From Bacteriovoracaceae bacterium (GTDB lineage: Bacteria; Bdellovibrionota; Bacteriovoracia; Bacteriovoracales; Bacteriovoracaceae), in the NCBI GenBank assembly GCA_025210745.1, contig JAOARC010000027.1, positions 1 to 39,117 on the forward strand: a stretch of 39,117 bases of DNA. Direction: 5' to 3'. Of this stretch, positions 1 through 8,478 are shown one piece after another (within the stretch, counting starts at the first letter, position 1; every line of letters starts with the position of its first letter). The notes under the pieces are model-generated. The model did no database searches, was not told the origin of the DNA, and worked only from the letters and a program-made list of their open reading frames with translations. The position numbers were made by a program, and so were the translations under genes.

Positions 1-208
1 AGCTTTCGCTGTCTTCACTAAAGATTCCATAGTTACCAATAAGTGGATATGTCATACAAACCATTTGGCCTTCATACGAAGGGTCTGTGAATATCTCTTG
101 ATAGCCACTCATGGAAGTATTAAATACAACTTGTGCGCACACTGTATTTTGAGTTAGCATTTTTCCGTTAAATGAAGTTCCATCTTCAAAAATGATCCTA
201 CCTTGCAT
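1..208 (-). CDS. carA: Carbamoyl-phosphate synthase small subunit, N-terminal part (cut by window edge)
   Basis: The 69 visible codons read as the start of CarA, the glutamine amidotransferase subunit that passes ammonia to CarB to make carbamoyl phosphate. The residues NTSMSGYQEIFTDPSYEGQ and MTYPLIGNYG are the conserved N-terminal CarA signature; the catalytic Cys-His-Glu lies beyond the window. The ATG at 208-206 is preceded by GGAGAG at a normal distance. The gene overlaps the end of pyrC by 11 nt, so it is the third gene of a minus-strand pyrB-pyrC-carA operon. The family call is firm; the gene is partial only because of the window edge. Confidence 0.93.
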   Translation of the reverse strand, partial: MQGRIIFEDGTSFNGKMLTQNTVCAQVVFNTSMSGYQEIFTDPSYEGQMVCMTYPLIGNYGIFSEDSES

Positions 209-1448
209 AAATAATCTCTCCATCTTTAATTGTGTATATTGGCATTGCATAAACTTTATGGCCTAAAAAAGGTGTATTTAAGCTTTTTGAATAAATAGTA
301 CCGGCATTAATCGTATATTCTTTTTGAAGGTTAGTTAGAATGAAATTAGCGCTATTTCCAACTTCTATTTTGTTTTGATGAAGATTAAAAACCTTTGCTG
401 GCATTATAGACATTCTATCAATAAGGTATTCAAGGTCACATTTTTTTGTCATTACAAAATGAGTATATAAAAGTGCAAATGAGCTCTCTAATCCAATAAT
501 TCCAAAGGGAGCATCTTCAATACTTGTATCTTTTTCTTCTATGCTATGTGGAGCGTGATCCGTTGATACCATATCAATAGTTCCATCTAAAAAAGCTTGT
601 TGTAAAACCTCTCTGTCTTCTTTTGATCTTAATGGTGGATTCATTTTAAAGTTCGTGTTTTTTATGTCCTCATCACATAAAAGCAAATGATGAGGTGTTA
701 CTTCACAGGTAATATTAAGACCTCTTTTTTTTGCATCTTTTATTAAATCAATGGATTCTTTAGCACTTACATGCAGAACGTGGTAATGACCTCCATGTTT
801 TTTTAAAAGTTTAATATCTCTTTTAATCATCATAGATTCTGATGAACTTGGTATTCCTTTTATATTATTATCTTTAGAAAAAGTCCCTTCATGGATACTA
901 CCGCCATCTGATATTGAATCGACTTCACAGTGTTGTAGTATGGATAAATCGTACTTAGAAGCTTCGATAAAAATTTGTTCCATAATATCATCATCTTGAA
1001 CTCCTTTTCCATCATCTGTTATAGCGTGGATCCCATGTTCTTTATACATTTTATAATCACAAATTTCAGATCCTTTTAAGCCTTTAGTCATAGCTGGAAT
1101 AATTTCAATATTAATATTTGATGATTCTTTTATTCTTCTTTTTACATCAATTAGAGTTTGTTCATTATCAATGGTAGGTGAAGTATTTGGCATGATTGCA
1201 ACAGTTGTAAAACCTCCTGATACAGCACTTAAAGAGCCACTTTTGATAGTTTCTTTATGTTCAAAACCTGGCTCTCTAAAATGAACTTGCATATCAATTA
1301 AAGATGGAAGTGCATTCATTCCATCGGCTTCAACTACTTTTTTAGCATTAGGAGCTTCTTTAAAAATACTTTTAATAAGACCATTTTCTATATAAATATT
1401 TTGAAGTTCATTTTTAACCAAAACATTTTTTACAAGTATACTACTCAT
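198..1448 (-). CDS. pyrC: Dihydroorotase (mononuclear-type, PyrC)
   Basis: Amidohydrolase of 416 residues that cyclises carbamoyl aspartate to dihydroorotate, step 3 of pyrimidine synthesis. The metal-site region is IDMQVHFREPG (residues 51-61), followed by the substrate-region MPNT, ITDDG (an Asp where the dinuclear class has a carboxylated Lys), QHCE, HVLHVS, TPHH and STDHAPH. Only the second His of the usual His-x-His is present; the first is Gln54. The later His and Asp ligands look intact, so this is probably an active single-zinc-type or variant enzyme and not a dead paralogue, but activity cannot be proven from sequence. The ATG overlaps the pyrB stop in an ATGA arrangement (1445-1448) and the 3' end overlaps carA by 11 nt, indicating translational coupling. 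Confidence 0.93.
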   Translation of the reverse strand: MSSILVKNVLVKNELQNIYIENGLIKSIFKEAPNAKKVVEADGMNALPSLIDMQVHFREPGFEHKETIKSGSLSAVSGGFTTVAIMPNTSPTIDNEQTLIDVKRRIKESSNINIEIIPAMTKGLKGSEICDYKMYKEHGIHAITDDGKGVQDDDIMEQIFIEASKYDLSILQHCEVDSISDGGSIHEGTFSKDNNIKGIPSSSESMMIKRDIKLLKKHGGHYHVLHVSAKESIDLIKDAKKRGLNITCEVTPHHLLLCDEDIKNTNFKMNPPLRSKEDREVLQQAFLDGTIDMVSTDHAPHSIEEKDTSIEDAPFGIIGLESSFALLYTHFVMTKKCDLEYLIDRMSIMPAKVFNLHQNKIEVGNSANFILTNLQKEYTINAGTIYSKSLNTPFLGHKVYAMPIYTIKDGEIIYAR

Positions 1449-2335
1449 CTGTTTTTCCTTATTAAATAATCAATTATTGCCATTCTTATATAAATACCAT
1501 TATTAACTTGATCTAAGATTTTTACTCTCTTATCAGTTAAGACATTTTCACTGATTTCAACACCGCGATTTATTGGTCCTGGGTGCATGATAATAGCATC
1601 ATCTTTTACAAGTTTGATGTTTTGTTCATTAAGTCCAAAAGTTTCATTATAGTTAGATAGATCGATTCTTTTTTCATGTCTTTCATTTTGTACACGCAAA
1701 AAGATAAGAACATCACTTGATTTTAAAGCATCATCGAATTCAATATAGTTTTTATGCTTTGTACGCATTGATTTAGGAGCACAGAAGTTAAGATCATTTT
1801 CTAGAAAAGAGTTTAAATTAGCGTGAGAACTTGCAACTCTTGAATGTGCGACATCACCAATAATAGTGATCTTAAGCCCTGTAAGCTTATTAAATTGTTT
1901 ATAAATAGTTAGCAGATCAAGAAGAGCCTGAGTAGGATGAAGAGTTTTCCCAGAACCAGCATTAATTAAAAATGAAGATCTTTTTTGAATATGATTTTCA
2001 AAAAGATTTTCATCTTTAGTTCTTATTATAACGCCATCAACTTCCATTGCTTCTAATGTTTGGAGTGTATCTTCAATGGATTCTTTTTTATTTAAAGAGC
2101 TTTTAGATGGATCTAGGTCAATTGTATCAACACCAAGTTTTTGACAAGCGATCTGAAAACTAAGCTTTGTCCTTGTGCTATCTTCTAGGAACATTGTACA
2201 AATTCTTTTACCAAGAGGCACTATAACTGGATTTTTTGCAAAAAAAATGGCCTTCAAAAGAAGGCCACGAATCGTATCAATATTTTGTAAATCATAGATG
2301 GAGTTTAAGTGAAAATGCAGTTTTTCTGTTTTCAT
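1445..2335 (-). CDS. pyrB: Aspartate carbamoyltransferase catalytic chain
   Basis: Catalytic ATCase of 296 residues that joins carbamoyl phosphate and aspartate, the committed pyrimidine step. Visible motifs are LEDSTRTKLSF (carbamoyl-phosphate loop, with Lys where many homologues have Arg), KKESIEDTLQTLEAM (mobile Lys loop), HPTQALLDL, and MHPGPINRGVEI near the C-terminus. I chose ATG at 2335: AAAGGTG sits just upstream. A TTG at 2383 would add 16 residues, but it lies inside the leader hairpin and has no good ribosome site. First gene of pyrB-pyrC-carA. No pyrI regulatory chain is seen. Divergent from purB. Confidence 0.94.
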   Translation of the reverse strand: MKTEKLHFHLNSIYDLQNIDTIRGLLLKAIFFAKNPVIVPLGKRICTMFLEDSTRTKLSFQIACQKLGVDTIDLDPSKSSLNKKESIEDTLQTLEAMEVDGVIIRTKDENLFENHIQKRSSFLINAGSGKTLHPTQALLDLLTIYKQFNKLTGLKITIIGDVAHSRVASSHANLNSFLENDLNFCAPKSMRTKHKNYIEFDDALKSSDVLIFLRVQNERHEKRIDLSNYNETFGLNEQNIKLVKDDAIIMHPGPINRGVEISENVLTDKRVKILDQVNNGIYIRMAIIDYLIRKNR

Positions 2336-2359
2336 ATATTGCACCTTTTTTTCTAAATT

Positions 2360-2404
2360 AAAAAATAATTTATTTTCTTGCAAGAAAAAAATAAATTATT
2401 TTTT
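2360..2404 (-). promoter_or_regulatory. Perfect 17-bp inverted repeat in the pyrB leader
   Basis: The arms at 2360-2376 and 2388-2404 are exact reverse complements and entirely A/T. The 11-nt loop (CTTGCAAGAAA on the plus strand) contains the palindrome CTTGCAAG. In the pyrB transcript the hairpin ends in a run of six U about 25 nt before the start codon, so it resembles a weak attenuator or a protein-binding operator. On the other side it ends 3 bp before the -35 of the purB promoter. Its exact role is inference. Confidence 0.55.
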
Positions 2405-2407
2405 GTA

Positions 2408-2436
2408 TTGACACTAAAAAATTATAGGCCTAGCAT
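2408..2436 (+). promoter_or_regulatory. Sigma-70-type promoter for purB-purA operon
   Basis: TTGACA at 2408-2413, a 17-bp spacer, then TAGCAT at 2431-2436. The -35 is perfect and the spacing ideal; the -10 matches at four of six positions. It sits about 40 bp before the purB start codon and abuts the inverted repeat. Confidence 0.55.
2421..2426 (-). promoter_or_regulatory. Possible -10 element for pyrB
   Basis: TATAAT on the minus strand, lying inside the spacer of the opposing purB promoter. No good -35 is seen at the usual distance, so the assignment is tentative. If used, transcription would begin about 10 nt before the leader hairpin, and RNA polymerase could not occupy both promoters at once. 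Confidence 0.35.
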
Positions 2437-2474
2437 TTATTAACGGAGCTAATATTTTTTCAAAAGGATTAGAT

Positions 2475-3740
2475 TTGATTCCAAGGTATGAAATCTCCGT
2501 TATCTCAGATATTTGGTCAGCAAATTCCAAATATAACTACTTTCTTAAAGTTGAAAAATCCCTTACAAAAAATTTAGAAAATCATGGTATTATTAAGCCT
2601 GGTTTATATGCATTATTAAATGATGTTAAAGTTAATGAAAACCGTGTAGATGTGCTTGATAAGCTTCTTAAGCATGATGTAATAGCATTTACTACTTCTA
2701 TCTCAGAACAAATAGATTCGCACCTTTCAAAGTACTTTCATTATGGAGTAACAAGCTCTGATATTGTCGATACAGCTACTATGCTTCAAATAAAAGATAG
2801 TGTCTCTATCGTTATGAATGATCTAAAAGATGTATTAGTTAAACTAATACATCAGGCGGATATTTCTTGTGATATTTTAACCCTTGGTAGGAGCCATGGG
2901 ATCTATGCTGAACCTATGATCTTTGCTCATAAGTGGCTATCTTTTATCAGTGAGTTTAAAAGAAGGCAAGTTGAATTAGAACAAATTATTTACACTGGTC
3001 AAATTTCTGGAGCAGTTGGAAACTATTCAGTGATCACGCCAAAGCTTGAAGAAGATATTGTAAAAGATCTAGGCTTAGAGCTTGAACCTATATCAACACA
3101 AATTATTCCAAGAGACAGATACGCTAAAATTGCACAAATTTTTTCATTGCTATCAACAAGTATTGAAAGAATTGCATTAGAATTAAGGCATCTTCACCAC
3201 AGTGATGTTGATGAAGTACATGAAGGATTTAGCAAAAATCAAAAAGGCTCATCTACAATGCCTCATAAAAAAAATCCTATCTCCAGTGAAAATTTAACTG
3301 GAATTTGTAGGATGATTAGATCTTTTGAGTCTATTGCTTTAGACAATACTCAAAGTTGGCATGAAAGAGATATTTCTCATTCATCTAATGAAAGAATGTA
3401 TCTTCCTGATATGTTTGGACTTACAAGCTATGCTCTAAGAAGGCTAAGTTCAACTCTAGAAGGTCTTTCATACAATAAAGAAAAGATAGAAAAAAAAGTT
3501 TTAGATAACCCAAAAGTTTTTTCAAGTATGATTCTACACACACTTATTGATCATACAGACTATACAAGAGAAGAGCTTTATCGAATCGTGCAAAAAGCAT
3601 GTTTTGAAAATGATTCTCTAGAAAAAATCGCGGCTTCCATTCAAGGCGATACCGGATTTTGTTTAAAAGACTTTAACTTTGAATCAATAAAATCAAAGTA
3701 TAAAGAAACTTATAACAAGCTATACAATCGAATTTTATAA
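2475..3740 (+). CDS. purB: Adenylosuccinate lyase
   Basis: Fumarase/aspartase-superfamily enzyme of 421 residues that removes fumarate from SAICAR and from adenylosuccinate. Conserved regions are YGVTSSDIVDT (90-100), GRSHG with the catalytic-region His141, and the superfamily signature GSSTMPHKKNP (258-268) carrying the flexible-loop serines. The N-terminus, MIPRYEISVISDIW, is that of the bacterial PurB subfamily. The start is TTG at 2475, with AGGA 6-7 nt upstream; no ATG fits the conserved N-terminus. Followed after 21 nt by purA, so AMP synthesis from IMP is encoded by adjacent genes. Confidence 0.95.
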   Translation: MIPRYEISVISDIWSANSKYNYFLKVEKSLTKNLENHGIIKPGLYALLNDVKVNENRVDVLDKLLKHDVIAFTTSISEQIDSHLSKYFHYGVTSSDIVDTATMLQIKDSVSIVMNDLKDVLVKLIHQADISCDILTLGRSHGIYAEPMIFAHKWLSFISEFKRRQVELEQIIYTGQISGAVGNYSVITPKLEEDIVKDLGLELEPISTQIIPRDRYAKIAQIFSLLSTSIERIALELRHLHHSDVDEVHEGFSKNQKGSSTMPHKKNPISSENLTGICRMIRSFESIALDNTQSWHERDISHSSNERMYLPDMFGLTSYALRRLSSTLEGLSYNKEKIEKKVLDNPKVFSSMILHTLIDHTDYTREELYRIVQKACFENDSLEKIAASIQGDTGFCLKDFNFESIKSKYKETYNKLYNRIL

Positions 3741-3761
3741 TTCTTTTGTAGGGGGACATTT

Positions 3762-5036
3762 ATGACAAAATCGGTAGCAATTATTGGCTCCCAATGGGGA
3801 GATGAAGGTAAAGGTAAGATAACAGATTTTCTTACTAAGGACGTAGACTACGTAGTACGTTTTCAAGGTGGAAACAATGCTGGCCATACAATTTGGATTG
3901 ATGGCAAAAAAACCGTTTTACATGTGATCCCATCTGGGATTTTAAATAAAGATAAAATTAGTGTTATTGATCATGGAGTTGTTTTTGATCCTGATAACTT
4001 TTTAAAAGAAGTTGCTGGGTTAGAAAGAGCTGGTGTTGATATTAATCCTAGAAACTTAAAGATTTCTAATGAGTGTAGTGTGATAACAAGTTATCATAAG
4101 ATTTTAGATGGAGCGAGGGAGGATGCTAGTGCTAATAAAATTGGGACAACAAAAAAAGGTATAGGACCAGCTTATGAAGATAGGGTTTCTAGAAAGGGTT
4201 TAAAGCTTAAGCACTTATTAAATAAAGAAAATTTAAAGAAGAAATTAGAAGGTCTATTTTTTGAAAAGAAAATTCTTTTTGATAATGTATATCATTGTGA
4301 ATACCCAAGTATTGATGAGGAAGTACAAAGCCTTTTTGAGATGGGAAATAGTATAGCTCCATTTTTAGTAGATACATTTAGTCTTTATGACAAAGATGAT
4401 AAGATAACTCTTTTTGAAGGAGCTCAAGGAGTACTACTAGATAAAGATTTTGGATCTTATCCTTTTGTGACAAGCTCTAGTACATCTTATGCTGGTATCT
4501 TTAGCGGAAGTTCAAACACTCATAATATAATAGATGATGTTATTGGAATAACAAAGGCCTATACAACGAGAGTAGGAAGTGGTCCATTTCCTACTGAAAG
4601 TGAGTGTGAAGACTCTGTTACTTTAGGCCGTGTGGGACACGAGTTTGGTGCAACCACAGGAAGAAAAAGAAGATGTGGTTGGCTTGATCTTCCACTTCTT
4701 AGATATGCAATTAAGGTTAGTCGTTTTACATCTTTAGCTTTAACAAAGGTGGATGTTCTTTGTGCTATTGATAAGATAAAGGTTTGCTATGCTTATGAGT
4801 ATGAAGGGCAGATCATTGAAACTGCATTTGCTGGAATTGATTTAGAAAAGGTAAAACCTCTTTATAAAGAATTTGATTCCTTTAAAGATACAGTTGTTAA
4901 CGGATCACTTGATCAAAAGTTAGAAGAATATATTTCTTATATAGAGCAGCAATTAAATATAAATGTAAGTATGGTAGCTTTTGGGCCAGATAGAAGTCAA
5001 TTACACCACCGCCACGCACTTAATATCTTTCAATAA
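3762..5036 (+). CDS. purA: Adenylosuccinate synthetase
   Basis: GTP-dependent enzyme of 424 residues that makes adenylosuccinate from IMP and aspartate. It carries GSQWGDEGKGK (9-19, catalytic Asp14), GGNNAGHT (36-43, catalytic His42), the IMP-binding stretch IGTTKKGIGPAYEDR, FEGAQGVLLD, and TTGRKRRCGWLD near the GTP site. Normal family length. A strong ribosome site (GGGGG) precedes the ATG. Second gene of purB-purA-GMP-reductase-like; its stop codon overlaps the ribosome site of the next gene. Confidence 0.96.
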   Translation: MTKSVAIIGSQWGDEGKGKITDFLTKDVDYVVRFQGGNNAGHTIWIDGKKTVLHVIPSGILNKDKISVIDHGVVFDPDNFLKEVAGLERAGVDINPRNLKISNECSVITSYHKILDGAREDASANKIGTTKKGIGPAYEDRVSRKGLKLKHLLNKENLKKKLEGLFFEKKILFDNVYHCEYPSIDEEVQSLFEMGNSIAPFLVDTFSLYDKDDKITLFEGAQGVLLDKDFGSYPFVTSSSTSYAGIFSGSSNTHNIIDDVIGITKAYTTRVGSGPFPTESECEDSVTLGRVGHEFGATTGRKRRCGWLDLPLLRYAIKVSRFTSLALTKVDVLCAIDKIKVCYAYEYEGQIIETAFAGIDLEKVKPLYKEFDSFKDTVVNGSLDQKLEEYISYIEQQLNINVSMVAFGPDRSQLHHRHALNIFQ

Positions 5037-5048
5037 GGAGACATGAAG

Positions 5049-6107
5049 ATGAGTTTAATTTTTTCAAGTGATGAGATTTTAAAAAGACCAAAGGCTTTAA
5101 CTTTTAATGATGTGCTTTTAATTCCTAAGCATTCAGAAATTAGTTCAAGGCACACTCCCAAGCTAGCAACAAGGTTTACTAAAAATTTTAATTTAGATAT
5201 GCCAATTATTGCTTCTAATATGGATACTGTTACTGAGATTGATATGGCCTTTGCTATGGCTAAACTTGGTGGAGCAGGAATTTTACATAGATTTATGGAT
5301 GTGCAAATACAAGTCGATCAAATAAAAAGATTAAAAGTTATGTTTAGTGATCATAATATCACAAGTCCAGTTTGCGCTTCTATTGGTGTTAAAGAAGGTG
5401 GAATAAGTAGGGCCCATGCACTAGCACAAGCCGGAGTTGATATTTTAACGGTAGACATTGCTCATGGTGATAGTGTGATGATGTTAGAAACACTAAGAGA
5501 AGTAAAAAAGAATCATCCGCATATTGATATAATCGCAGGTAATGTTGCAACTGGTGATGGAGCTTTAAGACTAATTGATGCTGGAGCAGATGCTATAAAA
5601 GTAGGTATCGGTCCTGGGTCTATGTGTACAACAAGAATTGTTACTGGATGTGGAGTACCTCAGTTAACTGCAATTGCACTTGTTCATGAGGCCATTAAAG
5701 ATACTGATATTCCATTAATTGCTGATGGAGGAATTAAATCATCTGGCGATATGGTTAAGTCCTTATGTGCTGGAGCAACTACTGTGATGGTTGGATCTTT
5801 ATTAGCTGGAACAATGGAGACTCCAGGTGAGATAAAGAATGGAAAAAAACTCTATAGAGGAATGGCATCAAAGTGCGCTCAAGTTTCATGGAGAGGAGGG
5901 GTCTGTCATGGCCTTGCTCCAGAAGGTGAGTCAACACAGATTGCTTGTAAAGGATCTGTAGAAAATGTTATTGTTCAATACCTCGGTGGGATCAGATCAG
6001 CAATGACGTATTTAAACGCTTCTCAAGTAGATGCATTATATAGTAATGCTCATTTTATGGAAATGAGCTCATCTGGATTTGATGAATCTTCAGCTCATGG
6101 ATTATAG
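5049..6107 (+). CDS. IMP dehydrogenase/GMP reductase family enzyme without CBS domains, GMP reductase-like
   Basis: TIM-barrel nucleotide oxidoreductase of 352 residues. It shows [18 protein letters not shown] at the N-terminus, MDTVTE, the phosphate/catalytic loop [13 protein letters not shown] with the catalytic Cys, [10 protein letters not shown], and [13 protein letters not shown]. There is no CBS pair between strands 2 and 3. The mobile flap between YRGMAS and APEG has the short length of GMP reductase and lacks the Arg-Tyr dyad IMP dehydrogenases use to activate water, so I favour GMP to IMP conversion. MDTVTE and RIVTG are more IMPDH-like, so the subclass is not certain. Start: AAGGAG at 5035-5040 is 8 nt from ATG 5049 but only 2 nt from ATG 5043. 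Next to purA/purB, it would route guanine nucleotides to AMP. Confidence 0.8.
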   Translation: MSLIFSSDEILKRPKALTFNDVLLIPKHSEISSRHTPKLATRFTKNFNLDMPIIASNMDTVTEIDMAFAMAKLGGAGILHRFMDVQIQVDQIKRLKVMFSDHNITSPVCASIGVKEGGISRAHALAQAGVDILTVDIAHGDSVMMLETLREVKKNHPHIDIIAGNVATGDGALRLIDAGADAIKVGIGPGSMCTTRIVTGCGVPQLTAIALVHEAIKDTDIPLIADGGIKSSGDMVKSLCAGATTVMVGSLLAGTMETPGEIKNGKKLYRGMASKCAQVSWRGGVCHGLAPEGESTQIACKGSVENVIVQYLGGIRSAMTYLNASQVDALYSNAHFMEMSSSGFDESSAHGL

Positions 6108-6110
6108 TAA

Positions 6111-6254
6111 TTACTGTTGTTTGATGATACCTAATTTTAATAATTCTAGTTCTGTATGTAAGCTTAGAGCTTGCATATAGGACTTATAGAAATTAACAGA
6201 TGCTTTGACATAATTTTGTTCTCTCATACCATAATTATCGAACCATTTACTCAT
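6111..6254 (-). CDS. Small hypothetical protein (47 aa)
   Basis: Short minus-strand frame between the purine operon and the barrel-protein gene. The product, beginning MSKWFDNYGMREQNYVK, has a balanced composition and a helical, amphipathic C-terminal half, so it may be real. The frame extends to a TTG at 6347, but the extra residues are Phe-rich and without a ribosome site. The ATG at 6254 also lacks a clear Shine-Dalgarno sequence. I do not recognise a family; it may be spurious. Confidence 0.3.
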   Translation of the reverse strand: MSKWFDNYGMREQNYVKASVNFYKSYMQALSLHTELELLKLGIIKQQ

Positions 6255-6362
6255 TATATCATTGAAAAAAGCGAATAAGAAGTTTGAAATTTTAAAATGG
6301 AAGTCGCAAAACTCATCGCATAGTATCGACAAGTGCAGATTAATCAAGGGTAGGTGTATAAG

Positions 6363-7220
6363 ATGAAATTTATTTTTACATTAGTTTTAGTTATAAATTC
6401 TATTTCTTTAGTATGGGCAAATACCAATAAGAAGGTTTTAACACCTGGTAATATGAGCTCAATAAAGATGAATAACTTTTTTTATCAGCTTAAGAAAAAA
6501 TCAAGCTTTAGCCATTTTTCGACTTTTGAAGGGCCTGCTATAAATAATATTTCTACTGATGCCGTTAATGAAAATGGGCAAAAGGATGGAAAAATCAATT
6601 CTTGGCATCAAATCAGTTATAGATATCAAATTAACAAAAGATTTCGATTTGTAATTAATCCACGCTTTACTTTGAATTATGCTAATGATGAAACAAATCC
6701 CAATGATCAAGCATTTAATTGGATAAACCCTGTCCTTGGAATAACGGGAACATGGTTTTCAAATGGAAATTTTTCCTTTACTGGAGGGATTAATACTTTA
6801 TTTTTAAATGTTGAAGAAGATTCGAGAAAAGATAAGTTAATTGCAAATCCAGGAGGGTTTCAAACATTAAATTATAAGGTTAATAATAATATTGATACTG
6901 GGGCATGGTATTGGTTTAGATTTTATGCATATGAAGATAATAGGGATAAAAGATTATATAGTTCATCAGTTTCACCTTACATTAAATATACGTTAAGTGA
7001 TAAGATAAGTTTTCAGGGGTGGTATGATACATATATAAAGCATACTGCAAATAGGTCATTGAATCATCTTGCGATGAGTGATGACTTTGATATCGGATTA
7101 GGTATGTTTTATAGTATAACGAAAAAAATCTCTATTTTTCCACATCTAAGAACAAATCCAGATAAAGGTTTTAAATCTGATAGTACAACACTAAATGCTT
7201 GGTTATTTGGTTCGTTTTAA
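6363..7220 (+). CDS. Predicted outer-membrane beta-barrel protein
   Basis: Exported protein of 285 residues. An N-terminal signal peptide (MKFIFTLVLVINSISLVWA, then NTNKK) is followed by alternating aromatic/polar strands such as RFRFVINPRFTLNYA, GTWFSNGNFSFTGGINTL, ISFQGWYDTYIKHT and ISIFPHLRTN. The protein ends in Phe (WLFGSF), as outer-membrane barrels usually do. The ATG at 6363 has AGGTG 6 nt upstream and gives a clean signal peptide; a GTG at 6354 would add three residues. The substrate or role is not recognisable. It stands alone, 140 bp after the purine operon and 86 bp before a small lipoprotein gene. Confidence 0.75.
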   Translation: MKFIFTLVLVINSISLVWANTNKKVLTPGNMSSIKMNNFFYQLKKKSSFSHFSTFEGPAINNISTDAVNENGQKDGKINSWHQISYRYQINKRFRFVINPRFTLNYANDETNPNDQAFNWINPVLGITGTWFSNGNFSFTGGINTLFLNVEEDSRKDKLIANPGGFQTLNYKVNNNIDTGAWYWFRFYAYEDNRDKRLYSSSVSPYIKYTLSDKISFQGWYDTYIKHTANRSLNHLAMSDDFDIGLGMFYSITKKISIFPHLRTNPDKGFKSDSTTLNAWLFGSF

Positions 7221-7306
7221 GCAAAGTATAACCATGAATTTATATAATTTTTTGCATTATATCTTTGTGTTAAATTAATTATGTAGATTTAAACAGGAGA
7301 ACGTTT

Positions 7307-7465
7307 ATGAGAAAAAACTTGAGTTTATTAGCATTATTAGTTTTATGTTTATCTTTTATTTCTTGTGCTAGTACTGAATCAGTTGATTATAAGAACAAAG
7401 AAGTTCAAAAAGAAGTAAGAGATAATGAGCATCTATGGAATATTTTGCATAATAGAGATAGATAA
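7307..7465 (+). CDS. Very small lipoprotein (52 aa)
   Basis: ATG at 7307 preceded by AGGAGA. The product starts MRKNLSLLALLVLCLSFISC: a positive N-terminus, a hydrophobic core and a lipobox with Cys20. This leaves a mature part of only ~33 residues that is charged and probably helical (KEVQKEVRDNEHLW). The small size is like Lpp- or entericidin-type lipoproteins, but no sequence family is recognised. The good ribosome site and lipobox make it convincing despite its length. Confidence 0.7.
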   Translation: MRKNLSLLALLVLCLSFISCASTESVDYKNKEVQKEVRDNEHLWNILHNRDR

Positions 7466-7490
7466 AACTTAGACAGCTTGCCACAGAGTG

Positions 7491-7513
7491 ATCTATCAAG
7501 CTAGAATGTAGAT
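7491..7513. promoter_or_regulatory. Possible LysR-type operator at the start of the LysR gene
   Basis: Dyad ATCTA at 7491-7495 and TAGAT at 7509-7513, 13 bp apart, ending one base before the LysR start codon. LysR proteins bind interrupted dyads and often repress themselves. The arms are short, so this could be chance. Confidence 0.2.
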
Positions 7514-7514
7514 T

Positions 7515-8411
7515 ATGAACAAGTGGTTAAATTATCATCATTTATTATATTTTAGAGTTATAGCAACGGAAGGAAGTATTGCTAAGGCATCAGAAAGACT
7601 TCTTGTTGGACAGCCGGCTCTTAGTAGTCAGCTAAAGAATCTTGAAGAGTCTTTAGGACAAAAGCTTTTTGATAGAAAGAATAGATCTCTTGTTCTTACT
7701 GAGGCTGGAAAAATAGCTCTTGAATATGCTAATGAAATATTTGAAAAAGGTGAAGAGTTTCTTCAAGTTTTCAATAATGATAATATTGTGGGGAAGAATC
7801 ATATTAGAATAGGAGTAGTTGATTCTGTTCCTAAAGTACTGGCCTGTGATTTTGCTGAGTTTGCTAAAAACTATTCTGATGATTGTTTTATATCTTTAGT
7901 TGAAGGCAAACCTAAAGAACTTATGAGTGAGCTTAACAATCATCAGGTCGATATATTTTTAACTAGTAATAAAGATGCATTTGTCGAAGAAGACGATATT
8001 CTTATTTCTCATATAGGTGAAGATAAAATTAGTGCTTATGGTTCGAAAGACTTTTACTATTTAAAAACAAATTTTCCAAAAAGTTTAGATAGACAAGAGA
8101 TGATTTTGCCAACAAAACATTCTAAGTTGCGTTATGACTTAGAGCTTTATTTTCATTACAATAAAATCCATTATAATCTATATGCAGAAGTAGAAGACTC
8201 CAGTGTAAAAAAACTGATGTCTGAACATGGTAAGGGAATTATTTACTTGCCTAACTTTGCTGCCAAGCCTTTGGTAGAAGCTAAAAAGCTCTATAAGATA
8301 GGTGAATTAGAAGATGTAAGCGAGGGTTACTGGTTAGTGGCCAAAAAGAAAGTGATAGATACTCCATTAGTGGATCATATACTTAAAAACTTTAATCCTA
8401 TGTCTAAATAA
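7515..8411 (+). CDS. LysR-family transcriptional regulator, NhaR-like
   Basis: Protein of 298 residues. The N-terminal winged helix-turn-helix (about 5-65) reads NYHHLLYFRVIATEGSIAKA ... GQPALSSQLKNLEESLG ... LFDRKNRSLVLTEAG, the standard LysR pattern. The NYHHLLYF opening and the length resemble NhaR (activator of the sodium/proton antiporter nhaA). The rest is a LysR-type effector domain starting at IRIGVVDSVPK. No antiporter gene is nearby. The next gene, a cytochrome on the same strand 67 bp away, is one possible target. The ribosome site is weak. The family is sure; the NhaR link is moderate. Confidence 0.88.
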   Translation: MNKWLNYHHLLYFRVIATEGSIAKASERLLVGQPALSSQLKNLEESLGQKLFDRKNRSLVLTEAGKIALEYANEIFEKGEEFLQVFNNDNIVGKNHIRIGVVDSVPKVLACDFAEFAKNYSDDCFISLVEGKPKELMSELNNHQVDIFLTSNKDAFVEEDDILISHIGEDKISAYGSKDFYYLKTNFPKSLDRQEMILPTKHSKLRYDLELYFHYNKIHYNLYAEVEDSSVKKLMSEHGKGIIYLPNFAAKPLVEAKKLYKIGELEDVSEGYWLVAKKKVIDTPLVDHILKNFNPMSK

Positions 8412-8478
8412 AAATGTAGCTTTAAATATAAATATGTATTAGATGGCCATATGCGCTCTAGTACCTTAGTATTTATGT

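Noticed and set aside
2336..2383. 16-residue N-terminal extension of pyrB from TTG 2383
   Set aside because: It runs through the leader hairpin, has no ribosome site, and the ATG at 2335 has AAAGGTG correctly spaced.
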